NCBI GenBank assembly: GCA_021613375.1
Contig: CM038728.1
Span: forward strand, 30,603,075-30,667,074
DNA length: 64,000 nt
From: Megaleporinus macrocephalus
Lineage: Eukaryota > Chordata > Actinopteri > Characiformes > Anostomidae
Reading direction: 5' to 3'
Made by a program: the position numbers and the translations under genes
Shown: positions 1 through 30,700 of the stretch, one piece after another
Layout of the letters: each line of letters opens with the position of its first letter
Numbering within the stretch: position 1 is the first letter of the stretch
Notes under the pieces: generated by a model
Told to the model about the DNA's origin: nothing
The model's input: only the letters and a program-made list of their open reading frames with translations
Database searches by the model: none

Positions 1-18270
<18,270 letters not shown>

Positions 18271-18740
18271 GTTTCTGCGTCTTCTCTCTCCGTCTTCACT
18301 TCAAACAGGGAGGAAAATAAACCTCAGTGGCTAAAACACCATCTTTACAGCTGCCCTCGCGGCGGTATCGCTCAGGCCCGACAGGGAGGATGTTGTTTGA
18401 CTCCAAAAGGCCACAGATATTTGCTGCTGAGCTCACTGTCACTTCCAAATAGACCGTTTATTCACACGCGCATGCGCAAACGCGACTTTCCAGGTCAAAA
18501 AGATTGCGCAAATAGTTTAAACAGATCGTAAAACATTAATAACACTCAAAATACTGACTGCCAACAAATATGCTTGTGTTTATATGAAGAACGACGAGCG
18601 ACAGCCTCCACCTAGACGTTCGTCTAGGCTTTCGAAATATCTTTGCTCGAACTTTCACCGGCAGTAGCGGCCAATCATGATGAAGGGGTTCTGGGAAATG
18701 TAGGGGTTCTGGGAAATGTAGTTTTAAATGAAGGCTTATT
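18271..18740 (-). promoter_or_regulatory. Probable spg7 promoter/5' UTR
   Basis: Region directly upstream of the spg7 ATG on the minus strand. It contains cgcgcatgcgca at 18467-18478, a perfect fit to the NRF1 consensus YGCGCAYGCGCR, a factor that controls many nuclear genes for mitochondrial proteins. It also has two copies of ttctgggaaatgta (18689-18702 and 18707-18720, 18 bp apart). Their reverse complement resembles the ZNF143/THAP11 motif ACTACAnnTCCCAG. A ccaat sequence lies at 18671. No TATA box is evident. The transcription start is inferred to lie between about 18280 and 18480. Confidence 0.65.
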
Positions 18741-18837
18741 CGCGTCTAGTACATGTTATCGTAAACAGCGAAAAACTACAAAGACCATAAATGAGCGTGC
18801 ACAAATATCGTTTTCTGGTAGAAATTATCGTTAAACA

Positions 18838-18915
<78 letters not shown>

Positions 18916-18992
18916 TTATTATTAATGTTTTTTATTGTTAGTATTGTACGTATAAGTACATATATATATATATATTATTATTATTATTATAA
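18838..18992. repeat. (ATT)n/(TTTA)n/(AT)n microsatellites
   Basis: Consecutive ATT, TTTA, AT and ATT runs in the intergenic region. Confidence 0.95.
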
Positions 18993-19168
18993 CCTGTTTA
19001 TTATTATAATAACCTCCTGAGAAGGTTCTTCACTGTTCAAAGGTTTCTCCATGTGTGGATAACAGCTCTCACTGTGGTTCTCTTTGGAACGTGTCAAGTG
19101 CTACTGTTTGCGAGCTTCTTAAAATCAGGTTTTATGACTAGTTAGCAGTTCTAGCTTGAAAGCTGTAG

Positions 19169-19179
19169 TAATAATAATG

Positions 19180-19246
<67 letters not shown>

Positions 19247-19256
19247 CAATTGTGCA

Positions 19257-19308
<52 letters not shown>
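19169..19308. repeat. (AAT)n facing (ATT)n, hairpin-forming
   Basis: About 25 AAT triplets (19169-19244) and about 17 ATT triplets (19258-19308) are separated by 13 bp, so they form a near-perfect inverted repeat. Confidence 0.92.
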
Positions 19309-19310
19309 TT

Positions 19311-19416
19311 AAGAATGAATAGTGTGTGCCTGTGTATGAAGTGTATTTAGCTACAGTTGCTATACTAACTGTAGTGAAATATGATATAATAACTATCATA
19401 ATAACAATGTTGTTGC

Positions 19417-19447
<31 letters not shown>

Positions 19448-19548
19448 AGAATGAATAGTGTGTGCCTGTATATGAAGTGTATTTAGCTACAGTGGCTATA
19501 CTAACTGTAGTGAAATACGATATAATAACTATCATAATAACAATGTTG

Positions 19549-19595
<47 letters not shown>

Positions 19596-19691
19596 AGAAT
19601 GAATAGTGTGTGCCTGTATATGAAGTGTATTTAGCTACAGTTGCTATACTAACTGTAGTGAAATACGATATAATAACTATCATAATAACAA

Positions 19692-19759
<68 letters not shown>

Positions 19760-19775
19760 GTAGTAGTAGTAGTAC
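19311..19775. repeat. Triplicated 135-150 bp segment with ATT tracts
   Basis: Three tandem copies start with aagaatgaatagtgtgtgcc (near 19311, 19447 and 19595). Each includes agctacagt.gctatactaac and ends in an ATT run that differs in length between copies. The last copy ends in (AGT)n. Confidence 0.93.
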
Positions 19776-21790
19776 AAGCAAAAATACAAGCAGTGTATAG
19801 TGTGCTATAGTGTGAAAGTACATTGCTTTCATGTGTGCATCAATTATTTGTCTTTCAAATAAAGATCACATACATCTTTTTAGACTCTCTCTGAATATGT
19901 AAAATCCCAAAAATAATATAAAAAATAGCCACATATACCATAAATCACAATAAACTAGTTTCAACTTTAAACTTTACTGTCTCAAAATTCAAATATATTA
20001 TTAAAAAATGTCCAGGAAAGTCCAGCAGTTCACATTTATATATAATTAGACTCTCAGTTTGGTGTAATTAGAGCCGCCTGTAAACATACACTTATTAAAT
20101 CATCTCTCAGGTACATACTAGAAACTGTGTATTTACTAGATGGGCTACGTGCCCTACATTACATAATACAGTAACGTGTCGTTCTGAGCAGGCCTGATTA
20201 CGCAACATGCCTTCTGAACAGCAGGTGGCGCCATTGCTTTGATGTTTCATTGAGTGTGAAAGGTCATTGAAGTTGCCTGCTGTAGAAGTACTATGAGTGT
20301 AAAGTAGTATATAAGCAAAAATAACAAATGTAAACAGCATATAAAGTAAATAAATAAACTAATAAATTAATTAACTAACAATTTGGTCCATCAAATCTAT
20401 CACTCCACTGTTATTTCACTGTTTAAATCAGGAAAGGGTATTACAGTTCAAAGAACGTGAGTAACCAGTGCACACGTGTAGCCTACTCATAGGGCTGTGG
20501 CTATATGAACCATATGTCCTCGTGTTTAAGGTCCTCTATGAAAAAGTGTGCTAACCCGCGTCCCCTGCTTAGTGTTTTTATTTCGCGGCTCGTGCATAAG
20601 CTTGGCAAACAAGCTGACCAACTTGTGAACCACACGTTTCACATGTAGTTATGTGAAAGGAAAGCAGTGATGACATCAAAGCGTATTCTGACTGCATGCT
20701 GTCATCTGTACTGAGTACTTACAGACTGGAAAAATCACATCAGTAAACAAGTACTAGAGTACTAGAATGCACCAGTTAGTCAGTGCAATTTTAACTACTG
20801 GTGGACCGGTCCTTTAATGGTATGGTATACACTACCTATTATATGACCTGTTTATTACACCGGGGATGTAAAAACTAGAGAGAAATTGTTAAGAGTTATG
20901 TTTAGGTACTGTTTAAAAAACACACTCACATAATAACATACATACTCTTAGCATCCTGCTACAAGCTCCGCCCCCACAACTGCTGTGTCTGCTCTTACAG
21001 TAGCATCAGCTATCTGTTTGAGTCAGAGTCCGATCCTGTAAGTCCGGTAAAACGAGCTGGTAGATCCATCTTTGCGAGCTTGACCGACGCAGGACATTTC
21101 GAAGCGGTCAGTGTTCACTGTTTTATCTCTCTGTGAGGAGGCGCCAGGCTTGCTGGTAGGCAATGGGGACTGTGTTACAATATGACGTCATCATGTAACA
21201 GAGGAACGAGATGAAATTCTTCATTTCAGCTGAATAAAAACGTTGTTTCTCTGAGAGTTTCTTTCTCTGGCGTGTGCTTTTGGGCTCGGGAGACTGTTTA
21301 CATGCACCAAACGCTACAACACACTAACAGAAAGAGAAAACCAGAAATATAGGTCTTCTTTAAAATTGGAAGTAAAGATAGTAAACATACTAAAACATAG
21401 TAATTATCTTTTCACATGGTACTTAAGTGTAGTCACCAAGCAAAATTAAACCGCACTAGTAAGAGGCTATCCGAACAGCAGACTGGACTCTCTCATGGTC
21501 TTCAAACGCAGCCTGTGTTATTGAAATTAATCATATTGCACTTATGCAGCTGTGCTTAACTATTTATCTTCTAGGTATGAATATTGACTAGGTATAGCAC
21601 TTATACAGTACATAACCCTGTCTTTTATCCTATTCTGTCTATATATTCCCAGGTATTACTCTTATACTGTATGTAGCCCTGTATTTGATTCTATACTTTC
21701 TAGGTATTAGCACTAGCCCTTGTTTTTCCTTGTTTTGAAGGGTAGTTTAGACTCTATTCTGTATGTACTAGCTAGAGATACATACTTTGA
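19776..21790. other. Intergenic region between spg7 and the divergent CpG-rich exon
   Basis: Mostly unique AT-rich DNA with no open frame that looks coding. At 20218-20231 acagcaggtggcgc fits 13 of 14 positions of the CTCF core. From about 20950 the sequence becomes somewhat richer in GC. I see no RNA gene. Confidence 0.6.
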
Positions 21791-21794
21791 CCAA

Positions 21795-21862
21795 ACACAA
21801 AGCACTTCTGTAAGTCTCTGTGGATAAGAGCGTCTGCTAAATGCCGTAAATGTAAACATACA
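21795..21862. repeat. Fragment of a common fish interspersed repeat
   Basis: ggataagagcgtctgctaaa followed by tgccgtaaatgtaaa is the familiar end of a widespread fish repeat (reverse complement: ..tttacggcatttagcagacg..). It lies about 100 bp upstream of the CpG-rich exon. Confidence 0.7.
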
Positions 21863-21939
21863 CGTGAATGCAGCCTAGTGTCCTTAAAAGTGTGCACTAG
21901 GTAGTGCGTTAACACCAAATCAGACGTAGCCAAACAGTG

Positions 21940-22480
21940 ACCGCCCATGAGCGGCAGCCAATCAGAGCGCGGCTTTCGCTCCGCTGCGTCCGCTCCTCGT
22001 CAGCAGCGCTCGAGTCAAAGGCCGCTTGAAACGGTTCGGGAAGAGAAGACGGACACGGAGGGGATTAAACCTGAGCGGGATTTTTATTTTATTTTTAAAC
22101 ACCCAGACTTCGAGCCGAGCTCCAGAACGAGTCGACGCGCGTCCGCCGCCGGTGCGCAGTTCTTTTCGACGAGAACGAAGCCGCGAGTGATGGAGCTTTC
22201 GTGATCTTTGCGCCGACTCGTCCGCCGAGGAGACACGATTTTCGTCAGCCAGGAGTTAGCTTAGCACAACTTAGCTTAGCCTAGCCGTGCTCCGCAGCGC
22301 CACCGCCGCTCGCTGCGCGTTGTGACCGAAATGAGTGTCGTCTGGCCCGGACGCCCGCGGACTCTAGCGCGCTGATCGGGAAGGCCTCAAATGGGAAAGT
22401 CGAGCATCGGGCGGGAATACCGAGCCTAATTTTGTAGATGTAGCTCACGTTTGGAAGAAGGTGAGTAACCGCGGAGCTGT
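21940..22480 (+). promoter_or_regulatory. CpG-rich promoter of a divergent plus-strand gene
   Basis: This is the only dense CpG cluster in the window (many cgcg/gccg, for example cgacgcgcgtccgccgccgg). A ccaat box (21958-21962) sits in ccaatcagagcgcgg. With a CCAAT box 60-100 bp upstream of the start, transcription would begin near 22030-22060. No TATA box. The layout suggests a housekeeping-type promoter pointing right, away from spg7. Confidence 0.7.
22040..22460 (+). other. Probable non-coding first exon, candidate ankrd11 exon 1
   Basis: The CpG-rich block ends at ggaagaag followed by gtgagtaa, a near-consensus splice donor at 22461, after which base composition drops sharply to AT-rich intron. 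The exon start is only estimated. A short open frame (21947-22204) is probably 5' UTR. In human, SPG7 and ANKRD11 are divergent neighbours, and ANKRD11 has non-coding 5' exons and a very long first intron. That fits a 5' exon followed by more than 41 kb without coding exons. The gene name is inference from synteny only. Confidence 0.5.
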
Positions 22481-25400
22481 CTTGCTGCGAATCTTTCTAT
22501 CATTTGCCTGTTTTTGTTTGATTTTTCTATATATTTTCTTTGCTTACGGCTAAAATGCTGCGCTAGCTCGTTAGCGGCGCTGCTAATGTGAATTAGCGGG
22601 CGAGTTTGTTTTCCTCGCCAGCGCGCTAGTGTTTTTAGCCAAGTTGCCTTTAATTTGCGAGCGATATCTCACTAAAGGTGGGCCGTGGGCTTGCTTAGTG
22701 CCTCGAAATTTCGGCCGCCACATCCGAGGAGGTCAGAGAAAACTGGGGGGGAGAGTTTAAAAAGCCTGCAGCGAATAAACCGAGCTCTGTATTTATCTGC
22801 AGCTGAGCTGGGTCTGTGTGGAAGCCCATTCCCGCCACTTAGAAGCATTTAAACGCCTAATATTTATATTTCCAGTATTAATTAAACACGTATCCCATGA
22901 ATTAGAGCTATTAAGCTTTTATATGTGGGATTAAATCATTGTTTTGAGAGAAAAAAACAATATTTTATAATACTTTTCCAGTTATTTGTGTATGGTATTA
23001 GTTTATATGCTTTGATATTTTAAGTGTGGAAGCATAAGACGTTTAAAAATAACCAGACACACATAAATATATCATTATGAGAGAATTGGTATCTTTAGAG
23101 TAATGGCTCTGTGGACCTCTTAAGATATTGTCTTTCCACAGAATGGTGTGGGGATTAGGCATAATCACCTTTAATGCAGTTATGTCATATTATATTGTTA
23201 TGTATGGTGCATCATAAGTGAGGTAACCCAAGTTGCTGTCGTTCTTATGTAATTTTGGATTGCTGGTGTTGTGTTGGCTGCGGTTAGTGTGCTTTTGTGC
23301 ATCAGCTTGTTTATATACTTTATTATGACGGGCGGTTCGCTGCCTATTCTGTGTATATGGTGTGTTGGGTTTGTATGTCTCATTCATGTGCTCCTCTGGG
23401 TTTGGCAGCAAAGCGTGATGTTTTCGAAGAAGTGATGCGGTGATGCAATGCTCAGCAGAGTGCATTCTTTAATGCTTGCCTAATTCTGTTGTTGTGCCCC
23501 ATATTCTACCTGCTCCCACCCCCCCCAGATTGTGACTGATCTGTGTGATGTGAAGGGAAGCTGTGGTTATATTTCGTTTTGTAGGTTTGCTGCAGCTAAA
23601 TGCTGATTCAGTGCATCTGTATAATGAATACGAGCAAGCTTTGCTGATTATAAGGTGGCAGCCTGCCCCGTTTTTAACATTTGCAGCTCAGTTGGTGGAG
23701 CTTATTGGTCAAGGGACTTATTGGTGGTGCCCTAAACCACAAGATGAGAGACTGTGAAGTTGATCAGTGCTGATTGTGTTGGTCAGTTTTTTGGCAAATG
23801 TTTTTTTTGGTTATAAGGTCTAGAAATAGCCTACGTTGGACGTTAGCAGTCACTGCAGAGCCTCTCAAATATTCCATAACGCTTTCCAGGGAAAAGATAA
23901 AACTAGGAAGCTCATTACAGCACATGGCCCAAAGAATAGGTAGGCTGTTTCTTTTTAAACTGAGGACTCAGAGTCTAAAATATGCAAATTCATAATGAAA
24001 CCACCAAGTAATCATTGATGATTTATTGAAATGGTCAGTTTTGGTTTTGTGGCTCTTTAAGTTGGAGTGGTCGAGTATTCACGTCAGCCCTACTCGAGTG
24101 AGAGTGAGAGAAAGAGAGCGCGAGGGTGAGTGAGTGAGTGAAGTTGTGCTCTTGGTGCAGTGAGGTAAAGGCAAAAACACTGCAGTGAAGCTGCCAGCTG
24201 TGCTTTCTAGCAGATACAGAGCTTCTACAAGCACTGGGGCGTTAGCACTGAAACTCGCTGTAGGCGCAGTAGTGCGTGTGATCCTCTCTACCTCACCGAG
24301 TTTGGAATATTTTTTTTTTTTTTTTTTGCTTTCTCTTTGGGTTTTGAAGTAGTTCACCTCATGGCTGCTGTAGCGGTGTGTGGTATTGGTAGAATTTAAA
24401 GTCATGGTGAAGCATAATTAAAAAAAAAAATAAATAAAATTTTTAGCCTTTATAAGTTGAACACCCAAACCAGAGTTTGTCCTTTGGGTTGCATGTTCTC
24501 TTGAGTTTACTTCTGATGGTACGTGTCCACTTGCGACCTTGCCTCACCGCATCCTGTTCATTTCAAAGCAGAGCTCTGTCGCAAAAGTTCAGCAGATTTC
24601 AACTTTGTGTTTACGTGGCTGCCGAACTGCCTGGTCTCCTTCACGTATGGCAGATGTAGCAGTTTAGCATTATAATACTAATAATGTCAATAATCGTAAT
24701 AATAAGGTTTTATACATATCTACTGACTGAAAATATGGTAGGATTGAATAAAGTTGACTTGCTTCAAGTGGGAAGACAAAATTTGATCCATTTGGAGCTC
24801 TTCTGCCTTTGCTAGTTGGCTTACTGGTGGGACTGAACATGCAAGTGTTCTAGTTTGCAAGTGAGTTGGCTGCAATATGAAAATTGTTAAAGCATATGTG
24901 TTATTTCAGTCTCTTATAAGTTTCTGTGTAACAGCAGGCTGAGTATCAGATTTACTGTCCCAGATATGCTCAGTACGGTGCTTTCATTTCCGTAACGACA
25001 CTCCCACCGGCGGCGACGTGCAGCGAGACAAGGTGTAAGTGTACATGTGATGTTGCATCACACTAGATTTAGTTCTTTGGTCACACGAAGTGGCTGAGAT
25101 TCACCAAAACAATAGAAAGTCTACATTTGATTGAGAATAAAATGATTGAAGTGAAATGCAATCAAAGCAATTCAACTGGGCCCTATTAGTTCATTCTTCA
25201 TATAAACCAAACAAGTCCGGGAGGAATTTGTCCTTGTTGTACTACAGGTAGTCGGTGGGCGTGAATAGCTTTATGGGCCCGTACTTCCTGAGAACTGTGA
25301 ATGTCCTGATATAGCTTGTTTTGTTTGGGCTGTTTTTGTTCTGTTTTATTCTCACGAATTACCCCAAACGGCAGCTTCCATGGCTTATAACTGTATTAAT

Positions 25401-28121
25401 TGAAGGCTCAACTTCTTTGGTTATTGACTGTAGTGTGGCATTGAACCTTTAGGCCAGGACAGATACTTAGGGTGGGTTAATAATTCATCTGTTCTGTTAT
25501 AGTGTGATATTTCTGTTTAGCATTAGCTGTAGTATTTGCTATGTTGAGCATTGCATCAGTGGAGCCTGCCCATAAAATAGTGGCATGTAAGCCTTGTCCA
25601 GGCCCTGTTGAATACCTACTATGTGTTTGTTTCTGTTTAAAATATAAGAAATAAAACATACTAGCATGTTTCCTTGACTGCAAATGTGTTTTCTGTCTAG
25701 CTAACATTTACAGTTTTGTTCTTTGCCATTGTTTTAAGAGAAGAAAACAAAAATAACCAATCAAATTGAGGTACTTTAGGTTTGTGAGACGAGAATTTAA
25801 AATCCCAGTGAGAAGCTGGGATTCCTTAGCCTTGTTAATGCAGTGTAACTTGGTTTAAGACTGAATTTAAAAGCGTACCACCAGTAGAAATACACTCATT
25901 AGTGTATAGAGGAAGTGTTGTTTGGGACAGAGCATTAGATCAGCCTTTGAGACCCGCTCAAAGGCAGCTCCAGTGTCTGATTATAGCTCCACGGTGCTGC
26001 TTCTCAGCTGCTCAGTAAACATTGCCAACATCAGGTTGGTTTTCCTTGATGAAGGATCTCTTATGGAAGAGAACTAATGTTCATGCCATCTTATTTTTTT
26101 AAATTCTTTCTGCTTCGGGCCCCTCAGTGCATCTGGAATGGGAAATTCACATGTTCGGTCGGTGAATAAAAAGCTGACATCAGCTTTACATGTTAGTTTA
26201 TTATTTTAGGGCTTTCACAGTGTTTTGAAAGCTTATGGATTGGAACTTGGTGAAGTCTGGAGACATGCAGGCTACACAGATCCAGAAATCTAGCTAATCT
26301 GAGTATCCACATGCCATTATGAACTGTTTTGCTTGGTCTGTATCCACCTACCATGTTTAAGTGCAGCAGTGCCGACCAAACAAGTTACATCACAGCTCAG
26401 TCCGAGTTGCTGTTTGTCTTGTTAATTGTCTTCTTAATGATGCAGTCGAGTGTTGTGAATATCAGCACTTCTACTGCTGATGTTCGCTGGAGGTCTGAGA
26501 ACTTTTACACAAGCTCTTATTCTTCACGTCTAGGCCCATAATGAGTAGCATAAACATAGGACTTGGTGCTTAAGTTTGTTATTGTTTTCTTCTTGGTTTC
26601 CTGGCCTTGTTTCTCCGTACCTGATCTGCGCTGTGTTTTTCAAGATGGAGCGTCTCTTGTTTTCTGGCGCTGTGGTGTACAGCAGAGACAGGAAATGGAG
26701 TCTTGGCTGAGGTCATGGGGTCAGGAGCTCTGTTTTTGGAAGCTGGACTTTCTCAGAGCGCTTTTCCTGTCTCGGGCTGCCGCTCTGCACTACCTTGTGT
26801 TTTGCCTCACCTATATTAATTCTGGCTTCTGACTGTGAGGAGTGTTGGGGTGGTTCCAAAACCCAGCAGTCAAGCCAGTTGACTAATTTTAGAACATTTT
26901 ATTTTCGGTGAAGTTCTGCTTGTGCTGAGTTGCCAATATTAGAATGGTTTGCAAAGTGAATGTGGTTAGTTAATATCCGCCGTGCGTGTTTTGATAAGGT
27001 AAATCATGACAGTGAGTCGAGTATTCAAGTCTAACTCTTACTTTTAGTTATACTTGGTCTGTCTGTGCTGCGTACATTGTGTAAATATTGTTTCCGCAGT
27101 TACAATTTTGCTACGTATACATATATATTTACTTGTTTTCTGTTATGGGAGTGCCTTACCCGTCAAACGTGTGGTAGATAACGTGATTAATGGTTCTGGT
27201 GGAATGTAGAAAGTGGTGCAGCAGTGATTAGACTTCTACTAGAAGTTAAAAAGCACTTAGCAGTGCTGCATAGTTGGGCTGCTTCTAGACACAACCCTTC
27301 AGGACAAAGCAGTTAAGTTCCCATCCAAGCTTCAGCTGAAAGTGTTTTTGTTAAACTGTGTTGTCCACCAACGTGTATGTGTAATACTAACACTAACACA
27401 ATAAAACCAAGGCTTATTTTATTGCCTCTAATTCAGTCTTTTATTAACGCTATTTAAAGGGACTCTGCACTGTCAGGAGAGATAGGCCTTTCCAGCTTTT
27501 GCTTTTTTGAAATTTACTCATAGTGTCAACTTTTTACTTGCCTTATTGCCTACAGGAATGATCCCACTGCTACCACATGACTTGACTATAGTTAAAAATG
27601 ATGGCCTACTGGTAGAAGAATGTCTGTCATGTAGGTTTTTATAATAAACAAAACCTTTCCATTTGTGTGTTTATATTTTTAAACTATAGAATATCAGCCT
27701 TGTTTTAAGGCATTTCTTATCGTAGCTTGGAGTTCCCTTGGCTTTCTGCCGTTCAACAAAAGCCCAAATACTGGCTTTAATTATCGTTGATATTGAATCA
27801 TTAGTAGAATGCCAATATATGGTTGTGAAATGGTTATCTGCTTTAATATGTGAACTAATGGAGATACAACTGATATTGAAATCCTGATGTTAAGTTTTGG
27901 AATGGACTGAATACACTGGGGGTCTGTCGCACATAGTGGGATGTCTTGCTTAGGCTAGTGACTAAGATAACCAGCCTTGTGTTTGGGTGGACTAAGTTCA
28001 GGGTTCTGGATTGTAGACACTTGCTGCTTTTCCTACTCATGGTGCGCACGACTGGCAGTTGATTGTAAACATTGTGCTTTGAGTCTTAGTATTATGATAC
28101 TTCAGGTAGTATTTACTATTT

Positions 28122-28129
<8 letters not shown>
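22461..28129 (+). other. Putative first intron, unique sequence
   Basis: Follows the donor at 22461. AT-rich, with no repeat array, no long coding frame and no RNA gene that I can recognise. A GAGTGA-rich patch lies at 24092-24145 and a poly(T)/poly(A) pair at 24308-24327 and 24419-24430. Confidence 0.5.

Positions 28130-28207
<78 letters not shown>
28130..28207. repeat. (AT)n microsatellite
   Basis: About 39 AT units. Confidence 0.97.
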
Positions 28208-28211
<4 letters not shown>

Positions 28212-28219
28212 AGTTTTGC

Positions 28220-28290
28220 TTTACCTTGTGGAATAGCTACCAGATGCCTTGAATTTCCCCTCTGGGATCAATAAAGTTTCTATCTAGCCA
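28220..28290 (+). mobile_element. LINE 3' end fragment
   Basis: ttgaatttcccctctgggat followed by caataaagtttctatctag is the typical 3' terminus of fish L2/Rex-type non-LTR retrotransposons (gaatttcccc..gggatcaataaag..tatctatc). Only the tail is present, with no reverse transcriptase remnant. Confidence 0.75.
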
Positions 28291-30334
28291 CAGTATTTCA
28301 CAATCTTCAGTATTTTCTGATATATGATTAATTGGAACAGACAAAACAAGAACCAACCAATAATTTCACATAGTGTTCTACAATTAAGACTAATTATGCT
28401 TCTTTTTAATGAATTGTGAAGTTGATAAGTGTTTCTTAAGTACTAATAACATACAATATACTCATAAAACACAGTCAGACCAGTAAACATGCTGATAATC
28501 ATATGTCCTAGATTTATTTTAACATGTGCAAATATAAGATGCTGCTGGTTACTCCCAAGAAGCTGTCCACTGTTTGTTGTTGGGCTCTCGGTACTGGTCT
28601 GTCTTCATGATCCACATGGTTGTTTGGTGTTCTGTAAGTGTTGACCCATAACCGTGAAGTTCATGACAGTATATATATAACATATCATTGTGTAACGCCA
28701 ACGTTGAGCACATGTCTAGTAAGTTTGCTCGTCACACCGCCAGTCACAGGCCTCATGTCCGGCGCAGTGTAATCGCTCTAACGTGAGTTATTGTTTGTTG
28801 GTTTCCTCCGGCCTTCCCCTTCCCGGAGTGCTGAGTGTTGGTGCCTCAGTAAACAGGAACGCTCCTGTCTCTTACGTTTCACTTCTCTCCTGCAGCCTGA
28901 ATGTTTTATAGGCCCCTCCTCGCACTGTCTCCTTGGAAGCCAAATGCCATTTAAAACCCCTTTGAAATCACCCCACCCCCCCACCCCAACACACCTTCCC
29001 TTGGCAACACACACACAAACACATGCGCACACATGCATGCGTGCAAGCAGGCGAGCAAGCCAGAAAAGCAGCCTCCCACTCGCACCACTGGGACAGGGCC
29101 ACTTGATTTGGAGGTTTGAAGGTTTCGCTTGTCTGATGCCTCATCTCTTGGGCACAGGTTGTGCTTCCACTGCAGTGCTTTTGATAACATTTCTCCCTGA
29201 CTCTCATACATCAAAGGAGACTCTTCTCTCTCTCTCTCTCTGCTTCTCTCCTCTTCTCTCCTCAGCTCTGCTCTGCTCTCTCTTCTCTCTGCTTTGCTGC
29301 AGATTTTTTTTTTTCTTGCTCGACGTACTTTCACCCAGTGTTTTTGATCTTTCAGTATCAGCCCTCTTGAAATGAATCATTTCTCTGTGGCTCATAAATG
29401 TTTACTTGAAGGCTAAGGCTGTGACATGGGAAGAAAAAAAAAACAGGGGGGTTGTTTATTAGGGCTGTGCTTTTTGGCCTGTTTTGATATTTGAGCATCC
29501 GTAAGAGTTAATAATAATACTCTCTTTTACTCACTCACAATAATGAAGTAGAGTAAACTAGTGCTGGTGGATATGCATGGTCAGTTACTGGTGGGAAAGC
29601 TTAGCAGGCAGGGCTTTTGGTCACTGTGGGTTAAACTAAGCTGGGTCAGGGAGGCAGCTTGAGCCAATTAGCTAACACTAGAGCTAACCGTGTCGTGGTT
29701 GACAGTAAGACTGTACAGTTTGGGCAGACTATGGCAGGAGGCCAGCTAACATGCCAGACTGCCAGTTAGTTATGGCTGTGTTCTTGCACATAGCATATGG
29801 ATTGGTTCATATGTTGGCTGATTAATACAGGTTATTATAAGCATTGCACTTATTTGGGCTTCTTTTACCATCCGTGGATGATGTGCCAGCATGTTAAGGT
29901 AACACAAAGAACAGATAAATATCTTATTTATCATTTTTGGACGTACTTGATGGTCAGCTATGTTCTTTTTAAAGCTGCACTAGCTTTCTTGATTGTTTCC
30001 TGAACTTGGTACTTGTTTCATTGACAATAGTGATGCACAGTAATGTCACTTATTTAGCTTTTGAAAGATATAGATTGAAATTTTATATTGGATTGCTATG
30101 CCAAACATATATAGTCTATTGTACATTGGAGAAGTAGTAGCAGTTTGGGAGACGTTGGTCTCTTGTTCTGAAATGTCTGCGTTCCATTCATTTTTCTTTA
30201 CATGTATGTTTATAATGCTCATCCACGTGGATCCAGTTGCAGTTTATGCATTTTACAGATGTTTATGCATCGCTATGTGCTTGAAATATATTGGATAATG
30301 GCTTTGGCCCAAGGTCTCCATATGGGTGCATTGA
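28291..30334 (+). other. Putative intron; unique, with a GC-richer block at 28700-29300
   Basis: No coding exon is recognised. The block 28700-29300 is unlike the AT-rich surroundings: gtttcctccggccttcccct, ccccacccccccaccccaac, then a CT-rich tract at 29222-29292. It could be a regulatory element or simply low-complexity DNA. Confidence 0.4.
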
Positions 30335-30700
30335 ACTAGAGCTGAACGCTTTGGGGGGGAAATGTGTAATTGCAATTATTCTGGCCAGTGTTGGCTTAAA
30401 TTGAATATATTTCCTATATACTAAGGTCCAGGCCCAGGTCCAGACCAGCACATCCACACCTACTTTTTGTGTGTGCCAGACTCTGCCAGTTAATTGTGGT
30501 ACCCACAGGCATTGGGGGGTTTGGTGGCTTTTGATTGGTCCAAGCCACTTCTAAACCTCTCAAATGAGGCATTTAGGTGTAGCTGTGCTGGTCTGGGCCT
30601 GGACCTGGACCTTAATTTATAGGAAATATATGCAATTTAAGCCAACACTGGCCAGAATAATTGCAATTACACATTTTCCCCCAAAGCGTTCAGCTCTAGT
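30335..30700. mobile_element. 366-bp foldback (MITE-like) element
   Basis: Left arm 30335-30462 and right arm 30575-30700 are long inverted repeats of about 127 bp with few mismatches. They begin actagagctgaacgct and end agcgttcagctctagt. Both carry the tgtaattgcaattattctgg motif and an aggtccaggcccagg-like stretch. The 112-bp centre is unique. There is no open frame, and no clear target-site duplication is seen at these borders. Confidence 0.85.

Noticed and set aside
21947..22204. 85-codon frame in the CpG island
   Set aside because: No recognisable family, low-complexity Arg/Ser-rich product, and it lies at the presumed promoter/5' UTR. More likely untranslated leader.
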